Assembly (NCBI GenBank): GCA_030762175.1
Contig: CM060846.1
Span: 306,438,512-306,502,511, forward strand
Length of the DNA stretch: 64,000 nucleotides
DNA from: Metallyticus violacea
Lineage: Eukaryota; Arthropoda; Insecta; Mantodea; Metallyticidae
Direction of reading: 5' to 3'
In this document: positions 11,540-24,159 of the stretch, in pieces
Layout: each line of letters begins with the position of its first letter
Numbering within the stretch: the first letter of the stretch is position 1
Notes under the pieces: model-generated
Told to the model about the DNA's origin: nothing
Database searches by the model: none
What the model saw: only the letters and a program-made list of their open reading frames with translations
Translations under genes and position numbers: made by a program

Positions 11540-13130
11540 AATTAAAAGGTGCTAGCGATCTTCATTATTAACTGTTCCTATTTTTTATCACAATTTCTAA
11601 CAAATTTGCATCATTTTAGGGGCCGGTATAATCTGAATGGACTTAAGAGCGCGTTCACCGATTTGTTGCAAAATTTTAATAAGTATTTTCAGGAGTAACA
11701 TAGAACAAACGTATCAGTGAGAGACTCGATTAAGACATTCATAGTTAACTATATATGTGGGGGATCCAATGATAAAAATAATTACAATCATTTTCCCTGT
11801 CTAGGCAAACAGTTAATAAACATATCTGTATATAATTACAAAATTGTGAAAATCATACTTTAAACCGTCACTAAGGAATCTCAAGTTAATTTGCAGAGAC
11901 TACGTCTCTTGAGAAGATGCCTCCGACATTTGGTCAATGACTTTCCTCTGACAATTGAATAATGCAGCATTCCGATGCTCAGGAAAGTCTGGTCCTGAGA
12001 TTGAAAAAACTCCATCGCAAGAGAATTTCCTAAACCTATGATTTTTACTTAACAATTAATGGCAATATTTTGCTCAACATATGCACGTGAACAATTATTT
12101 TCCAAGATAAATGGCGTTAAAAATGACACACGCAGCAAAATTGATGATTTTCATGTAGTATGTCAACAGGGATTATGTTCAGAAATACAGTGCGATATTG
12201 CCCAGCTAGTAAAAGTCAAAAGATAGCAGGGCTCCTCTTAAGAGAAATGTTCAACTCAAATAACGTGAAACTTTTCAAATAAATGTAAAGTATCCTGTTC
12301 TGTGTTACATTAAACAAACTGATATCCACCACTGGTAACGACATAGTCAACGCTTTGTTCACCTGCCCGGTGACTGCAGGGTCGGGTAAAAGTGCTCCCC
12401 ACCCCGAATTCCGCATCCCTGCATTAGCTAGAGGCGTAGTTACGCTGGTATCTTGTACGGGTATATTTTGTTCCACCTCTGTTGATAATGCGTGAAGTTA
12501 CATGTGGATTAAAGTTAATGGTTTAGTTGATTACGAAAACACAAAAAACACGTGAGAAAAACGCAAATACAGACAAGCATGGACTCATAACTAATAAGTA
12601 CACTAAATGATGTGCGCTGCACAATATATAAGAATATACTAACAAAATTGTAAAATAGAATACCGCAGAAAAGCAGAGCAAACCTTAAATTATCTGAAAT
12701 TGATCAAACTGCAAAACAATCAAAATGCAAAAAATTTGCAAGGGCAAAACAGCATTTTCATACACAAGCATAGATTCCAAATAGATAAATCAAAATATTC
12801 AAGCGTGTAAGTTGAAAACAACGAGAATAAAGTGCGCTAAGGAAAACTGTAAGTTTCTTATAGGTGGCAGGAGGACGCATATTCACCAAATAGGCAATAT
12901 GCAACAAGCTGGAAATTAAAAAGATACATTTGTATTTAAAGGATTGGCAAAGGAAGCAAACAAATAGAAACATCCAAAATGGCATATGTCCCTCAAAATA
13001 AATAGATATTTTAAAATTGACTATCACAGGCAATGTGTAGGAGGCAGCAATCCGTCAGATATATCCAAGAATCGAAATGACAAAACAACAAAAGGGGTAA
13101 AATAAAATTATTGGAGGTAGTCTAACATGC
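11540..13130. other. No gene recognised
   Basis: The minus frame at 12216-12476 and the minus frame at 12758-13033 show no recognisable domain. A less AT-rich patch at about 12355-12480 may be part of an unidentified repeat. Confidence 0.5.
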
Positions 13131-13140
13131 ATTATCACAA

Positions 13141-13186
13141 GGGAGAGGGAGAGGGAGGGAGGGAGGGAGGGAGAGAGAGAGAGAGA

Positions 13187-13216
<30 letters not shown>
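13141..13216. repeat. Compound GGGA / GA / GT / GC microsatellite
   Basis: GGGA-type repeats pass into GA, then GT, then GC, giving a polypurine tract followed by alternating purine-pyrimidine. The minus-strand frames across it (Ser/Leu/Thr/His repeats) are artefacts. Confidence 0.5.
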
Positions 13217-13217
<1 letters not shown>

Positions 13218-13947
13218 ATAGGAGGAAAGGCAATCTATATGACAAGCGGAAGTATTTAAATTGGTTTCCGTAGCACCAAAAAATGCACAGCAATAAAGTT
13301 GCGTAGACTGCACACCAGCAAATCAAAAAATCTCATTAGTTGCAAATAGGAGGGCGACGGTTTGAAAAGTTATGTGCCTAGGAGGGCATAGACGATATAC
13401 AGATGAAGATTTGTGAGGTGGTCTCCCGTAGGAATGAATGAGATGGAGGATACACCGAGCGGCCAGGAAGCGCTGGCGGGGCGATTTAATGTTATTTACA
13501 TCAACATAAAACAATGAACTGTAGGCTTATATAAGTACAAGTGGAGCAACACATACCTAATCGTCCTGAAATAACTATGTAAATGTAAGCCGAAATATGA
13601 AATGCTGCATTTTCGACTACGAACTTTTTCCACGCGCCAACCGGTCTTAGGCCATACTCACACCTTACGCCTGACTAAAACAGCATTATCCCTTGTAATC
13701 TGGTAATATCTGAAGTCTTTGCTAATTATTCCACTTCCTTTGCAATGGTTGCAGCACTATTTCATGAAAATGGAAGCTACGCCTACTCAAAGAAATATAA
13801 AATTGGAGGAAGCTATATCGCCAAGGAAAGAAATTTTATATAACCTTTCAGGGCGTACGTTAATTTCTTGCGAGGATATTCACTGAAACATCAGAGGGGC
13901 AAGAATCGTTATAAATACATTTTATAAAAATGTTTCTCTTACTTACA

Positions 13948-15480
13948 TTAAAACTAGGACTGCGGAAGGGGTCAAAATTACCCCTGACTAAATTTATTGT
14001 TAAACAGTTTCCTCAGATATTCACTTATATTTTTCCACCAAACATTGTGAATTTTAATCGACTTTCTTCCTCTTTATGATGCTACATTTGGATAAAAAAT
14101 ATTTTTATTTTTTCATTCATTTTTGGTGCCCTGCCTAGAAGCGCGAGAGGGTCAGTTTGATCCCTATGCATTTATAGCGTAACTGCGCTGTAAAAATATC
14201 GACAATTAATCAACAACAGTAACAGCAATCACCAATGTGCAGAGAGAAATATCGGCTCATTATTGGAATCCGGCATGTGTGTATACTATAAGCTTTTATC
14301 TGTAAATATTACATTCCCATTTAGGTAGTGTTGTGTGTTCAAGAAGGTCGTCTGGAATCATGTATCGTCAAAGGAACTTTTTGGATGACGAGATTCACGC
14401 GCTTTTTTAGGAGAGTTGCGATGTTGAATCAGAAATTGACCTATTAAACTCGGGTAGTGAATTTATGCCAAAAACTATTGACAGTAATGTAAATGTTAGT
14501 GAGGATTCCTCAACCGAATCGGGAGCGAATGCTAATTTTCCTCATCCATTGGCCCAGTTATCGCAGCAGGGCCAATCTCTATGACTGGCTAGAGACGGGT
14601 CTGAATGGGAGGTTATCAACACATCTTCGTCCGGAAAAAGGGCTGCTGCAAATGTCCTAAAAGAGCTAGAAGCTGAAATTTGGAATAGATTTGTGGAAAA
14701 CTGTCTCTGTTATCGTCCATGGGAAAATGTTAACCATCCATGAGCAAATACTTCCAAGCAAAACAAGGCGCAGGCTTACCCAATTTATGCCCAACAAACC
14801 TAACAAATATGGTCTGAAATTCTGGATCGCAGCAGATGTAGCATCAATATATATATAATGCCATACCATATATAGGTAAGGATGATGCACGTCCGAAGAA
14901 TCATACTCATGGGGAATATGTCGTTCTGCATCTAATGGAGCCGTGTCTAAATCAAGGAACAAGAATCATGACGACAGACAACTTCACGTCTGTTCCACTT
15001 GCCAAGAAGCTCCAACAGGGAAAAAAAAAAACCACCATTGGTGGGAACAATGAACAAAATTCATCCTGAAATTCCTAATGAGGTAAAAAAGGCGAATGCA
15101 CCACTCCACCCCACCACATTCTTGCGATCGACTGATGGCAGAGATTGTACCTTGACTGTTTACCAAGCAAAGAAAAATATGAATGTCCTACTACGTGGCA
15201 ATGAACAAAGAAATTAAGAATAAACCAGAAATTATAACCTTCTACAATAACGAAATATGGGGTAAATATTCAACTAAGTAGCACGTAAAAGATGACCAAT
15301 GCACGCTTTCTACAATATCCTGGGCATTGGAGCAGTCAATGCATGGATCATCTACAATGAGATAGAATAAACAGAGGAGGGGGGCACAAGAAGAAGAGCA
15401 ACAAGAGGAAGAGGATAAGGGCAAAGGCCTTCGAAAAAGCGCAGGAATTGTCAAATCAATCTGTTTAAAGGAAACGAGAC
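13948..15480 (+). mobile_element. Decayed piggyBac-family element
   Basis: Known: piggyBac elements insert at TTAA. Seen: a TTAA at 13948-13951 precedes GGACTGCGGAAGGGGTCA, which resembles the GGGTCA-rich ends of many animal piggyBac-like elements. A transposase relic follows (14360 onward). The right end is not recognised; a minus-strand LINE tail starts at 15483, so that end may have been lost or interrupted. The left boundary is inferred from sequence style only. Confidence 0.5.
14360..15440 (+). pseudogene. piggyBac transposase pseudogene
   Basis: Starts at ATG 14360 with an acidic N-terminal region, as in the family, but has a stop after about 16 codons. From about 14730 the DDE-domain text resumes in shifting frames: MPNKPNKYGLKFWIAADV, then a GKDDARP-like stretch, TTDNFTSVPLAKKLQ, VGTMNKIHPEIPNEVK and TVYQAKKNMNVLLRG. 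Near the end are KPEIITFYNN and a stretch matching the family's 'W.....FY..L..A..NAWI.Y' segment. The block between the N-terminal domain and the 'MTI.EQ' region, which normally holds the first catalytic Asp, is missing. Several frameshifts and stops make it dead. Confidence 0.5.
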
Positions 15481-16360
15481 ATTTTTTTTTTTTTTTTTTT
15501 TTTTAAATTTTACTCTGCAGTGCATATATCCTGATAATTTAATTGTATATCAGGATATAATATTCCAGATTAATTTGATTTATTCCTCTTTTACATTTAT
15601 TAATACAATTTATATTACCTTTTAAAGTCTACAAAATTTAAAATGTACAGTACTAATACTATAACTAAACAGAACCAAAACTTCAAAAAACACTACGGCT
15701 TTAACTATAACGTATAACTAAACTTACAATTGTTACTGGCAGTCAGTAGCAATAAATTTTTTACACTCCATTTATATTTCAAACATCGTACTTAACTTTT
15801 GCAATTGATTACATTTACAACTTTTTATACAGTTTACTATCTAAAATCATTTCTGCTGACGCTCGATATCCGGGCTGCTCCCTACCAGAATTTCAGGCAA
15901 CAGGACCTGGACATCAATGAGGTTGCTGTCGGTCTCAATTCTGGACCATGGTGTGTTGACAGTGCAGTTTCCTTCTCTTCTCTTTTTCCTTCATCTTCTT
16001 CTACTTTTCAACTTTTATCTCTATCTTCATCACAGATTTGGATTTGGTCGTTGGTGCATTTTACTTCTGCTTCTTTCTTCCTCCTCTACTTTTCCATATA
16101 CTCCTTATATTTTCCTCCTCTTCTCTTCTTCTCCACTTCTCTCAGCTGCTTCCTTTCCGCCAGAACACTACCATTATTCTCTTCTCCTGTTAATTCTGCT
16201 CCCTTCTTCTGATTCAATTTGGGTGTTATCTTCATCTTCTTGTTTTTGAACTGACTTCTTTTATATATCTTTCTTGCCGTTCTGTGATTCTCTGGGACCT
16301 TCTAGGGGAGTACACGATTTCTGACAGTTTGATTTTTCTCTATTAATTGATTTTTATTGT

Positions 16361-16588
16361 TTATATACTCTTCTGCCATTTTAAACGATATTTATTTGTT
16401 AAATCATTCAATACCCTGAAATCATCTTGATCTCTCATGATGTTCCAAATGTATTTCCCTGTAAGCAGCCATCTTCCTTCATCTACAATTGACTGGTATT
16501 TAGGGCATTCGAATGGAACATATTCCGTCGTATCGATCATGTTACAAACCATCCATGTATTGTTTGCTTGTAATAGAAATCTCTGCAA
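16361..16588 (-). pseudogene. LINE ORF2 C-terminal fragment
   Basis: Longest intact piece (75 codons) of the minus-strand LINE. It carries the TTEYVPFECPKYQ segment typical of the post-RT, RNase-H-adjacent C-terminal region of I/jockey-like ORF2 proteins. It ends at a stop 1.2 kb before the poly(A) run. Confidence 0.5.
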
Positions 16589-17352
16589 ATATGAACAATA
16601 TGGACCGTGCCCTGTTAAATAATGTACTTAACCCTTATTGGGTTGAATATGTTTGGATTGTAATCTTTGCTTTATGGGTGGGAAGATTTCATAAAATTCT
16701 ATCTTCATTTATTTCATCCCATTCTGTTGCCGTGTTTGTAATAATCTTTAATTTATTTTTATTTCTACATTTTGGGCAATGGTGTACATTTTTTTAATTA
16801 TTTTGTTTTTAAGCCAATAAAATTCTGCTTTTAAGCGGATTGCCTAATTCATTGGCCGCATACCCAAGATTACTAATTGTTCCATTGCAGGAGATGTACA
16901 AAGTGCCCGTGTACATCAATAATTTTTTTTTTGGGGGGGAGCTCCTTAAAGTCCGTCTAAAATATATCTCGCGTGCCTTTTCCCCCCTAACTCCTCCTCC
17001 ATAGTTAAATATGACTGAAAAGATGTGATAGATATTTATTCTATCAGCTTATGTATTGAAATATCTCTGTCAAATATTGATCAATTTAAACATAACTTTT
17101 TCTGCTCGAGTTCTTGTATCTCGTACATGTTTCTTAAAATTCAAAATTTCATCCAAATAGATACATAGATATTTATTTACTGCTTGTCTTTTTATATTAC
17201 CATTGTTAATGTGAATAATCGGACTTCTTTTAAGTTTCCTTTTAAAACATATATGATTTGTGAGGAGCTATTTCCAATTTTACTTTTATGCACCAATTGT
17301 TTACATGGTCAGTTATTTTCTATTTCTCTTGTATTTTCTAATATTTCCTTCT

Positions 17353-17380
17353 ATTATTATTATTATTATTATTATTAAAT
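17353..17380. repeat. (ATT)n microsatellite inside the LINE
   Basis: Short trinucleotide array interrupting the decayed RT frame. Confidence 0.5.
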
Positions 17381-18129
17381 AAATTATCTCCATATGCGAT
17401 AATCTCTTTTATACCAATTCATCTAATTTCTAATTACTATCTAATTTCTAATTTCTTTATTAGAGATTCAGAAAATTTGTCCTATAATATCGGCCATAAA
17501 ATTGATCCCTGCGACATTCTTTGGTGATTTCCTTTTTAATAGTTTGGTTTGCGCCTTTAATATATACCCTTCTGTTTTTGCAATACTCTATTGACGAATT
17601 ATAAATGTATTTTTGGATATTTATGTTTCCCTAAAATTTGAAAGAGTGCCGGCCACCATAAGTTATCAAACGCCACAGCAATATTGAAAAATATTGTTAT
17701 TACATATTTTTATTTGTTGTTTTTGCAGTCTCTGTTACCTCGTTAATGGCGCTCTCTGTGGATTTGTATTATCTAAACCCAAACTGTTCAAATTTCACAC
17801 CTATATTCATCGATTCTTTTTCACAATAGTTTTTCTTGAATTTTGCCCATAACATTTAGTAAGCAAATGGGCCTATAGTTTTTTGGCTGCGTGCGATCTT
17901 TATCAGTCGCTTCGTTTAAGATAATTACATTCGCTTCCTTCCAGCAATAAAACACCCTTCCCTGCCATAGACAGTAATTAAACAGTTGACACAGGTACGA
18001 ATTAATCTGATTTTCTAACTATAGTAACATTTCCATTTTATTTCGTCAGGTCCTGGTGATTTGTTCTTCTGTAATTCCTTTGTAGATTTTACTATCTCAA
18101 CTTCACGGTAAAAATGACAGACCATTTTT

Positions 18130-18637
18130 TTCAGTGATGGGTTCTTTTCATACAAGACAAGTAATTTTTATGAGAAGTGCCGCAAAGATGAGCGTGGAAA
18201 ATGTGCACGAAGAGTACAAATCTGTGCAAAATGCTTAAAGGCGGTTGAGAAAAAAAATACGTTATAATTCATCAAATAAATGTATTTTAACTGAGAAAAA
18301 TTAGGAGGTGTAACACATGAAAAGCAAAAGCTAAATTTTCAGATTAAAAATAATATATAACTTTTTCCAGTTAAATATTTAATTATATTTTAACACCCAC
18401 TTGTTTATTCTGGAAGCATTTGTAAATGTGGCTAACAATAAATCAAATAAAGTTTTGCATGTTTATATGGTGGGAATCCGTTGTTCTACATATGCCAGAT
18501 TCTTAGCTAAGATGAAGAAGAATTGCAACAGTTGTTGTAGACGTGTATCCGTTAAAGGTAAAATCTATTCTTATTTCTTGTTCCGTGAATTTATTAAACC
18601 TACTACGGGTTCATTTTGATTATTCACACAAGGTTCA

Positions 18638-18672
<35 letters not shown>

Positions 18673-20200
18673 TTATTTTGTTTAACGATAATCAGTTTTC
18701 ATATTTAATCCTATTCTTATATTTGCATTGAAATTACAATTAAATGTTCTTTATATAAATCAATAATCATAGATTTCACATTTGTATGTGTTGATTTTTG
18801 CAAGGGAATTTTTCACAGTTAATAAACTTTGCAGAACATTTATTGTTAGTTTCTACATAAGATGGCACATTCTTCTCTGGATGTTGAGGATGTAGATGTT
18901 TGAAATGTTTCTGTAATGTCTAACTTCTATCTCCTTGAAAGATAACCCCGTTCACTCTATTTTCTCTTCAATAAGTCATTCACCAACAGTTTGAAGAATG
19001 AGTCTTCTTCTATGCAAAATATTTGCTTTCCATTTAGGCTATGTTATCTTAAATAATACACATTATTTATGTGCAAATATACCAAGATAAAACAAAGGCT
19101 ACCTCTTTTGTTTTTCTTTTTTGTGGCGTAATTGACCACCAATTTGTCTATTGTGCTTGCAGAGCTCTTTGTACTCTTCGTCCAAAATGATTCGAGGTTT
19201 TTCCTATGAAGCTTTAGTGATTTACCTATCATTGTGGAAAGTACTTGCTTTCGTATATTTTCCTAAAATGTTTTGTGTCGGTAATGAAATGGAATGAGTT
19301 ACAGTTTGGAATTCCTTTTTGTTTCCAATAATTTTGATGTATTAGAGGCTTTTTCTTTCGTATTGTTCCAGTCATAAGCGCTCTTCAAAAAGATTTCGTA
19401 ATTGCAAAACGAACAAAAAGGCGCGAACAAGATAATGTACATCTATTAGAGAAATGTAGTAGAAAAAGTTTGAAATATTAGCAGAAGTATACAATCCCAA
19501 TGCTTTTATCAAAATAAATGACAGCTGGTGGCATTTAGAGGAAATTACCTATTTTACCAGTGTATGCCTGGAAAATCAACAAAAGACGGAATAAAAATTG
19601 GGTACTTTGACAATGATTAGAGATATGTACGGAATATACAGCCATATGTTGGAAGAAAGCCAGATACGGCTCCTGAAGAGAATCGAGAATTAAGGTCTGC
19701 GATGAGAATATGTAGGAAGAGCTACGAAATCTTGATATATCTTTAACTTTTATAGTGACGCTGTAGCTCTTTATCAAAAGTTGTCCTAATTCATATGTGT
19801 TAAAATTTCACAGGTAGTATTATGGCCTTTCAACTAATAAGATACTTTTTCTTCCAATAGCAACCTCATCACTATTATCAGGGGTTTTCCCTATTTCTTT
19901 AGGCGATTGCATACGAAACTTGACCACAAGGCCGAATTATCGTTTATCCATCAATCATCTGGCACAATAGATCAACTCGCGGTGCCATGAAAATTTAGGA
20001 AAATCTTTGCTGTAAATTTAAAGAATCTCATTACCTAAAGAATGAGCAGACTTTCTAGGCATAGAAGCTACATAAGAATGTATATCATCAGTGAGTAAAG
20101 CAGTCTGTCTTATAAGAAGGACCCTTACAGCCCATCCAAAATTCACATTTGCATCTTCTTTTCGTACTGGTTAACAAATGGAACTGATTTCAACGGCGAT
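18130..20200. other. No gene recognised; A-run and AT-rich sequence
   Basis: Contains an A28-type run at about 18642-18670. Fragments such as 18401-18619 (+) and 19044-19232 (-) are Lys/Cys-rich but match no family I know. Confidence 0.5.
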
Positions 20201-20449
20201 TCGAAATAGATAACGCGTTTAAATAGCCACACAATGTTCACTATTTTTCGAACCGCTTGTTTCTTCAAAAGGCAGATAAAAAGTGAAGGTGGTAAAGCAA
20301 ATATTGAATCTCGAAAGTAACGTAATGCATGGAAACAGAATAAACAAACAATAAGGGTAAAAGGGGAAGGGGGAGAGAAAAACACAATACGTATTACACG
20401 TAAGATGTAAATCCTTGTGGCGTGTGCGCTTTCTGCAAAAATATAGCTG

Positions 20450-20665
20450 CTATCTATCTCTGGATAAATTTTCACGGACGTGAATCTGTAATACATAAAT
20501 AAATGTTAAATTAAAAGCATCATCGAAATCCTTACAGTGAGACAAGGAATGTTGGGTAACCGGTAAGGGAGACTTGGTTTTAACAGAATGCCTATGATTT
20601 GTTAGCGAAACAACAATAAAAATTAAACCAATATAAAATGCTTTGCAAAGCTTACAAGTGAACAT
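20450..20665 (-). pseudogene. GIY-YIG endonuclease domain of the Penelope-like element
   Basis: Seen: FTCKLCKAFYIG followed by HRHSVKTKSPLPVTQH. The C..C...YIG pattern with a downstream HR is the family's endonuclease signature. Between YIG and HR the usual 'ETGRSL..R' helix is not recognisable, so it is probably inactive. This domain would nick the target DNA to prime reverse transcription. Confidence 0.5.
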
Positions 20666-21144
20666 ATATTATGACATTCTTAGAAGCACAGGTAGCAAAT
20701 GAAATAATCTTAAATTCTCTGGAAAAATTGGTGTTGTAGAATGAATGGCATGGAGTAATTAGCGCACAGGTTTTGCATTTAGGGCATTGGCAAGGATGTG
20801 AGCCTGCGACCTGACGAGGTAATTTGGAAGGAGATAGGTTGCTGGGAAATATACCTTTAGGGTTATGGGAGTTCTAAAAACTCGCCCGTCAGCTGGATTC
20901 GAAAAATCACTTAAAGATGAATGTATGACAAAGTATCGTGACATTCTTTCAAAATAGGTTTGATACTCTCAATTCCAGGCACATAAATGGCAAGTATAAT
21001 GAATTCCTTATTGCCAGTTTTAGATTTGCATTGGAATTTTTTGTGCGCTGGAATTATACAAGATTCTAAAGGAAAGGAAGAATACTTTTGGTCTTGGAAC
21101 GTTTTAGGTAGGTTTTCAATATAGGTTTAAGAGAGGAAAAGTTG

Positions 21145-21458
21145 TTACCCTTGCATAACAAAGATGACAACTTTCAAGTTGAAGACACTGTTGTAAACAG
21201 GTAGACTTGATTTCACGGACTTAAAAAAGGAGCCATTAAATAGAGAGATGTCAATACGTAGGAAAGTAGCAGCATTGGGAGAAGCAGAAGTAGTGAACTT
21301 GACTGAAAATTTGGAGTTAACATTAGTAAGGAACTGATCGAGAGATTCTGAGCCATGGGTCCAAAGCAAAATCTTGACCAAAGTTTCTGACTTAAGAAAT
21401 CCACCTCTAAGCGAGCCGTAAAAGGATTGGCATAAGACGGTGCCATTCTGGTGACCAT
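21145..21458 (-). pseudogene. Penelope-like reverse transcriptase, palm/thumb part in two frames
   Basis: Two overlapping frames together give the palm-thumb region: MVTRMAPSYAN (frame 1) and ILLWTHGSESLDQFLTNV...LRIDISLFNG (frame 2). A frameshift separates them. The catalytic YxDD segment expected just before LLWTHG is absent. Confidence 0.5.
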
Positions 21459-22069
21459 TGCAGTGCTTTTAATTTGTAGATAATATTTATTATCAAAACT
21501 AAATGCATTGTGATTAGAAACAAGATAAGCTAAATGATAAATGAAAGCCGTGAATGGGGAGGTGCTCGAGAGTCCAAGAAACGTTTCACAGCTGCTAATC
21601 CTTCATGGTGGAGAATGGTGGTATAAAGTGACGTCACATCAATAGTGGACAGAGGTATATTAGGATGTGTCAAAGGGCCAACTTTCTTAAGCACATTAAA
21701 AAAATTGTAGGAATCTTTGATATAGGGCGACCTAGACGTAACAAATGGTTGTAACCAAAAATCTACTAGGGCAGAAATGCATCCGATGGGGGAATCGAAC
21801 TGCCTACTATCGAGTGACCTGGACAGTTATTTTTATGATTTTAGGATGAAAATACGGTGGTAGTACGAGGGGCACTAGGAGCAAGTAAAGTGATGCCTTG
21901 GGAACTAAATCATTCTGCAATACCAGAAGAAGTGATAAACGAAAATATTTCTTGTTAAACTTGATTGTAGGGTCGGAAAACAATAGTTTATAATAAGTGA
22001 CACCATCAAACTGTCGGTAAGCTTCGGCATTGTTGTTAAAATAAAAATAATATTAGAAATATTTTTTAT

Positions 22070-23250
22070 TTATTAATCACCCCCATAGCCATGGGATTAA
22101 TTCTCTCTTATACCAACAATCCTAACTTGTTTTATTACAGGCCTCATATCACTAAGATTTTGATTCCCATATATACTTATCTGTAATATTACTGATGATC
22201 CCTTATCGTCCTGAAGAATAATTAGATTAGTATTAGATAGCCTTTTTAGTGCTCATTTCTCGCGCAAAGTTACGTTATATTTCGGTGTGATCTTATCTAG
22301 AAATTTAGAATGACTAATCAAACTTAAAAATCGGTTAATAAAGTTTCCTAAAGGATATATATATATATATACAGGGCGTCCCCGAGTTGCCCTCCATTTC
22401 TTAAAGTTATACTTAGTAGTTGTGCATGGCGCGCCGGTAATGTTGGTTGAATGTTACAAGGATTTAGGGGTGGTGCAAATGATATTCCGTTACGAGTTAT
22501 GACTCTTTAAATGTAGTGGTGTGTGTTCTTCAAAATAAGTTAAAAGTTCGTCGAACTTTTAATGTGGAATATACTACAGACAATTAAAATGGTTTATTAG
22601 TGTAGGGGCATTCCATGGAATTACTTGTGTCACATTCCTAATGTTTATTTTTTTATTTTAATTCTAATTCTGTCTCGTAAGAATTATTAAATTTGAAAAG
22701 TCGCACTCGCCTCTGTTTTGCGCTTATTTCTAGTGCGTTGCGATGAGACTGGTTACCTATTGAAAGACCAGTGTCATTAGTTCTGATTGCGGAGGTATCT
22801 GTGATGGTGTAATTTTGAGTTCTAGTAAACTGGGTATGTATCGTGTGTGTTTTCTTTGTTTGCGTAGTTTAGTATGATTTTTCCTATTGTCACCGTAATA
22901 AAATGCAAAATGTTAGGAATTTGACAATACCATGCAATACCTGTATACACGATACAAATTAAAGGTGGGCTTTACAAAACACAAACTGCATTAATGTTCT
23001 GTCAAAACAAAAATCTTTTTTTAATTTTCTTAATATTGTACTACACGGTGTTAGTAAATTAATGTATGTTTTTCATTGGAGCTTCCGTCTCTCATTGTAC
23101 CTTTACTATATATTCAGACAAGCACACAATGGCGCACCACTACGTGTAATACAGGCCTGGGAATTGTGTTCCTTATCCTTCGAGTTCAGTTGGCCTTTCC
23201 TTGAATGTATGCAATGATAAAGAAGTCTCTCTGTACCCTGGTGTACCTGC
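22070..23250. other. No gene recognised
   Basis: AT-rich. A sequence beginning AGGGCGTCCCCGAGTTGCCC at about 22375, after an AT dinucleotide run, could be a transposon terminus belonging to the DDE relic to its right, but no partner repeat was found. Confidence 0.5.
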
Positions 23251-23259
23251 CGTAGGATC

Positions 23260-24118
23260 TGCGGTGTCACATTACACCAAATAGCGACGATTCATCTGCA
23301 GAAGACCGCAATGTTTTGTAGTCTGTTGCAATTTTGTGTGTTCATATAGAAAAAAAAAACTATGGGTGTGAGGTTCGGCGAATAAATGGGCGAGGATATA
23401 GGCCCACCGTGGCCAATACACCTCCATTGTTAGGTAAGTTGGAGAAAAGCTATTATGTGCCGATGCACCACCAATGATGCATTGCCAGCTGCAGCGGGAC
23501 ATCATCTAAAAGATCGCCACACACTAGACGAGTATGCAGGAAGTCCAAGAAACCATTCTCTGTTGAGATTGCCTTCCAGGAAGACTGGTCCGACAGCATG
23601 ATCACGTAAAATACCATACCATACATTCACCTTCCACCTAATTTGAATATGATCACGGAACCACCGAGAAATGGGATCTGCCCAGTACACCATGTGCCGG
23701 CTTACGCCACCAGTATTGGTGACGGTACTTTCATCTGACCAAAAAGTTGGCGGACGAAATGCGACTTTTGTTCGAGACAGTGCATCATCAAATTGAAATA
23801 AGTTGTTCAGGTTCGAAAGTCATATGCTAACGCTTGAACCAACTGAAGTTTTTATGGCTGCCACTTCTGTCTTTGGATATTCGTTAAATGGAAGTCTTGG
23901 TGAGTCCTATATAGATTGTATCAATTCTGATGCTCATTGCGGTTTTTTTTTTCGCGAAATAAAGCCATAAAATCTTCCCAATACCCATCAACAATCGGTA
24001 TAACCTTTGTGCACATATAGAGTTCGGCGAGTTTCCAGTGACACAATAGCGTTCCGTAAGACATGACCTGTTCTTCTAGACTAATACGCCGTTTCTTGAA
24101 ACTCCTAGAAAATGACAT
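23260..24118 (-). mobile_element. Tc1/mariner-superfamily (DDE) transposase relic, reverse strand
   Basis: Minus-strand pieces in order: an N-terminal region (about 24118-23921) with no clear motif; then KVNVWYGILRDHAVGPVFLEGNLN (read as two shorter matches, VNVWYGIL and GPVFLEGNLN) at about 23570-23640, the block following the first catalytic Asp; then GGASAHNS, corresponding to the 'DGAPAHNS' second-Asp motif with the Asp lost. Known: this motif series belongs to the transposases common in insect genomes, with the third acidic residue in a 'SPDLTPLD' box, which is not recognisable here. At least three frames are used; dead. Confidence 0.5.
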
Positions 24119-24159
24119 AGTTACTTACAAGCTTGTGTAATACAGGTATAAAAAGCGGG

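Larger units (their letters stand above)
15483..18125 (-). mobile_element. Non-LTR retrotransposon (LINE), reverse strand, 5'-truncated and decayed
   Basis: The T run at 15483-15504 is the poly(A) tail of a minus-strand element. Reading leftward on the minus strand from 18125: KELQKNKSPGPDEI is the RT motif that precedes the palm; GPFAY, EQFGFR and AINEVTE match LINE RT blocks; and at 16361-16610 QRFLLQANNT.MVCNMIDTTEYVPFECPKYQ is the C-terminal 'fL..... C..C...ET..H.lfeCp' region. An A/G-rich (lysine/glutamate-rich) tail and about 850 bp of 3' sequence follow. An endonuclease domain is not visible. Jockey/I/R1-type LINE is the likely group; the clade is not determined. Confidence 0.5.
20230..22010 (-). 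mobile_element. Penelope-like element (PLE), reverse strand, degenerate
   Basis: On the minus strand: ALVDFWLQPFV and SPYIKDSYNFFN (about 21700-21790); STIDVTSLYTT carrying the first RT catalytic Asp (about 21617-21650); TRMAPSYANPF (about 21429-21458); then HGSESLDQFLTNVNSKFSV, the PLE block after motif C; then ILAN and linker; then a GIY-YIG-type endonuclease (20450-20665). The element closes with a terminal repeat at about 20230-20470 found again at 54.5-55.2 and 60.7-61.0 kb. Known: RT plus GIY-YIG with 'pLTR' repeats defines Penelope retroelements. The stretch that should hold the YxDD box is collapsed, and frame changes are frequent. Confidence 0.5.

Noticed and set aside
13122..13326. 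Two minus frames with Thr-His and Ser-Leu repeats
   Set aside because: They are translations of the compound microsatellite at 13141-13216.
15799..16249. 137- and 110-codon plus frames rich in Ser, Leu and Phe
   Set aside because: They are antisense to the A/G-rich 3' part of the minus-strand LINE.
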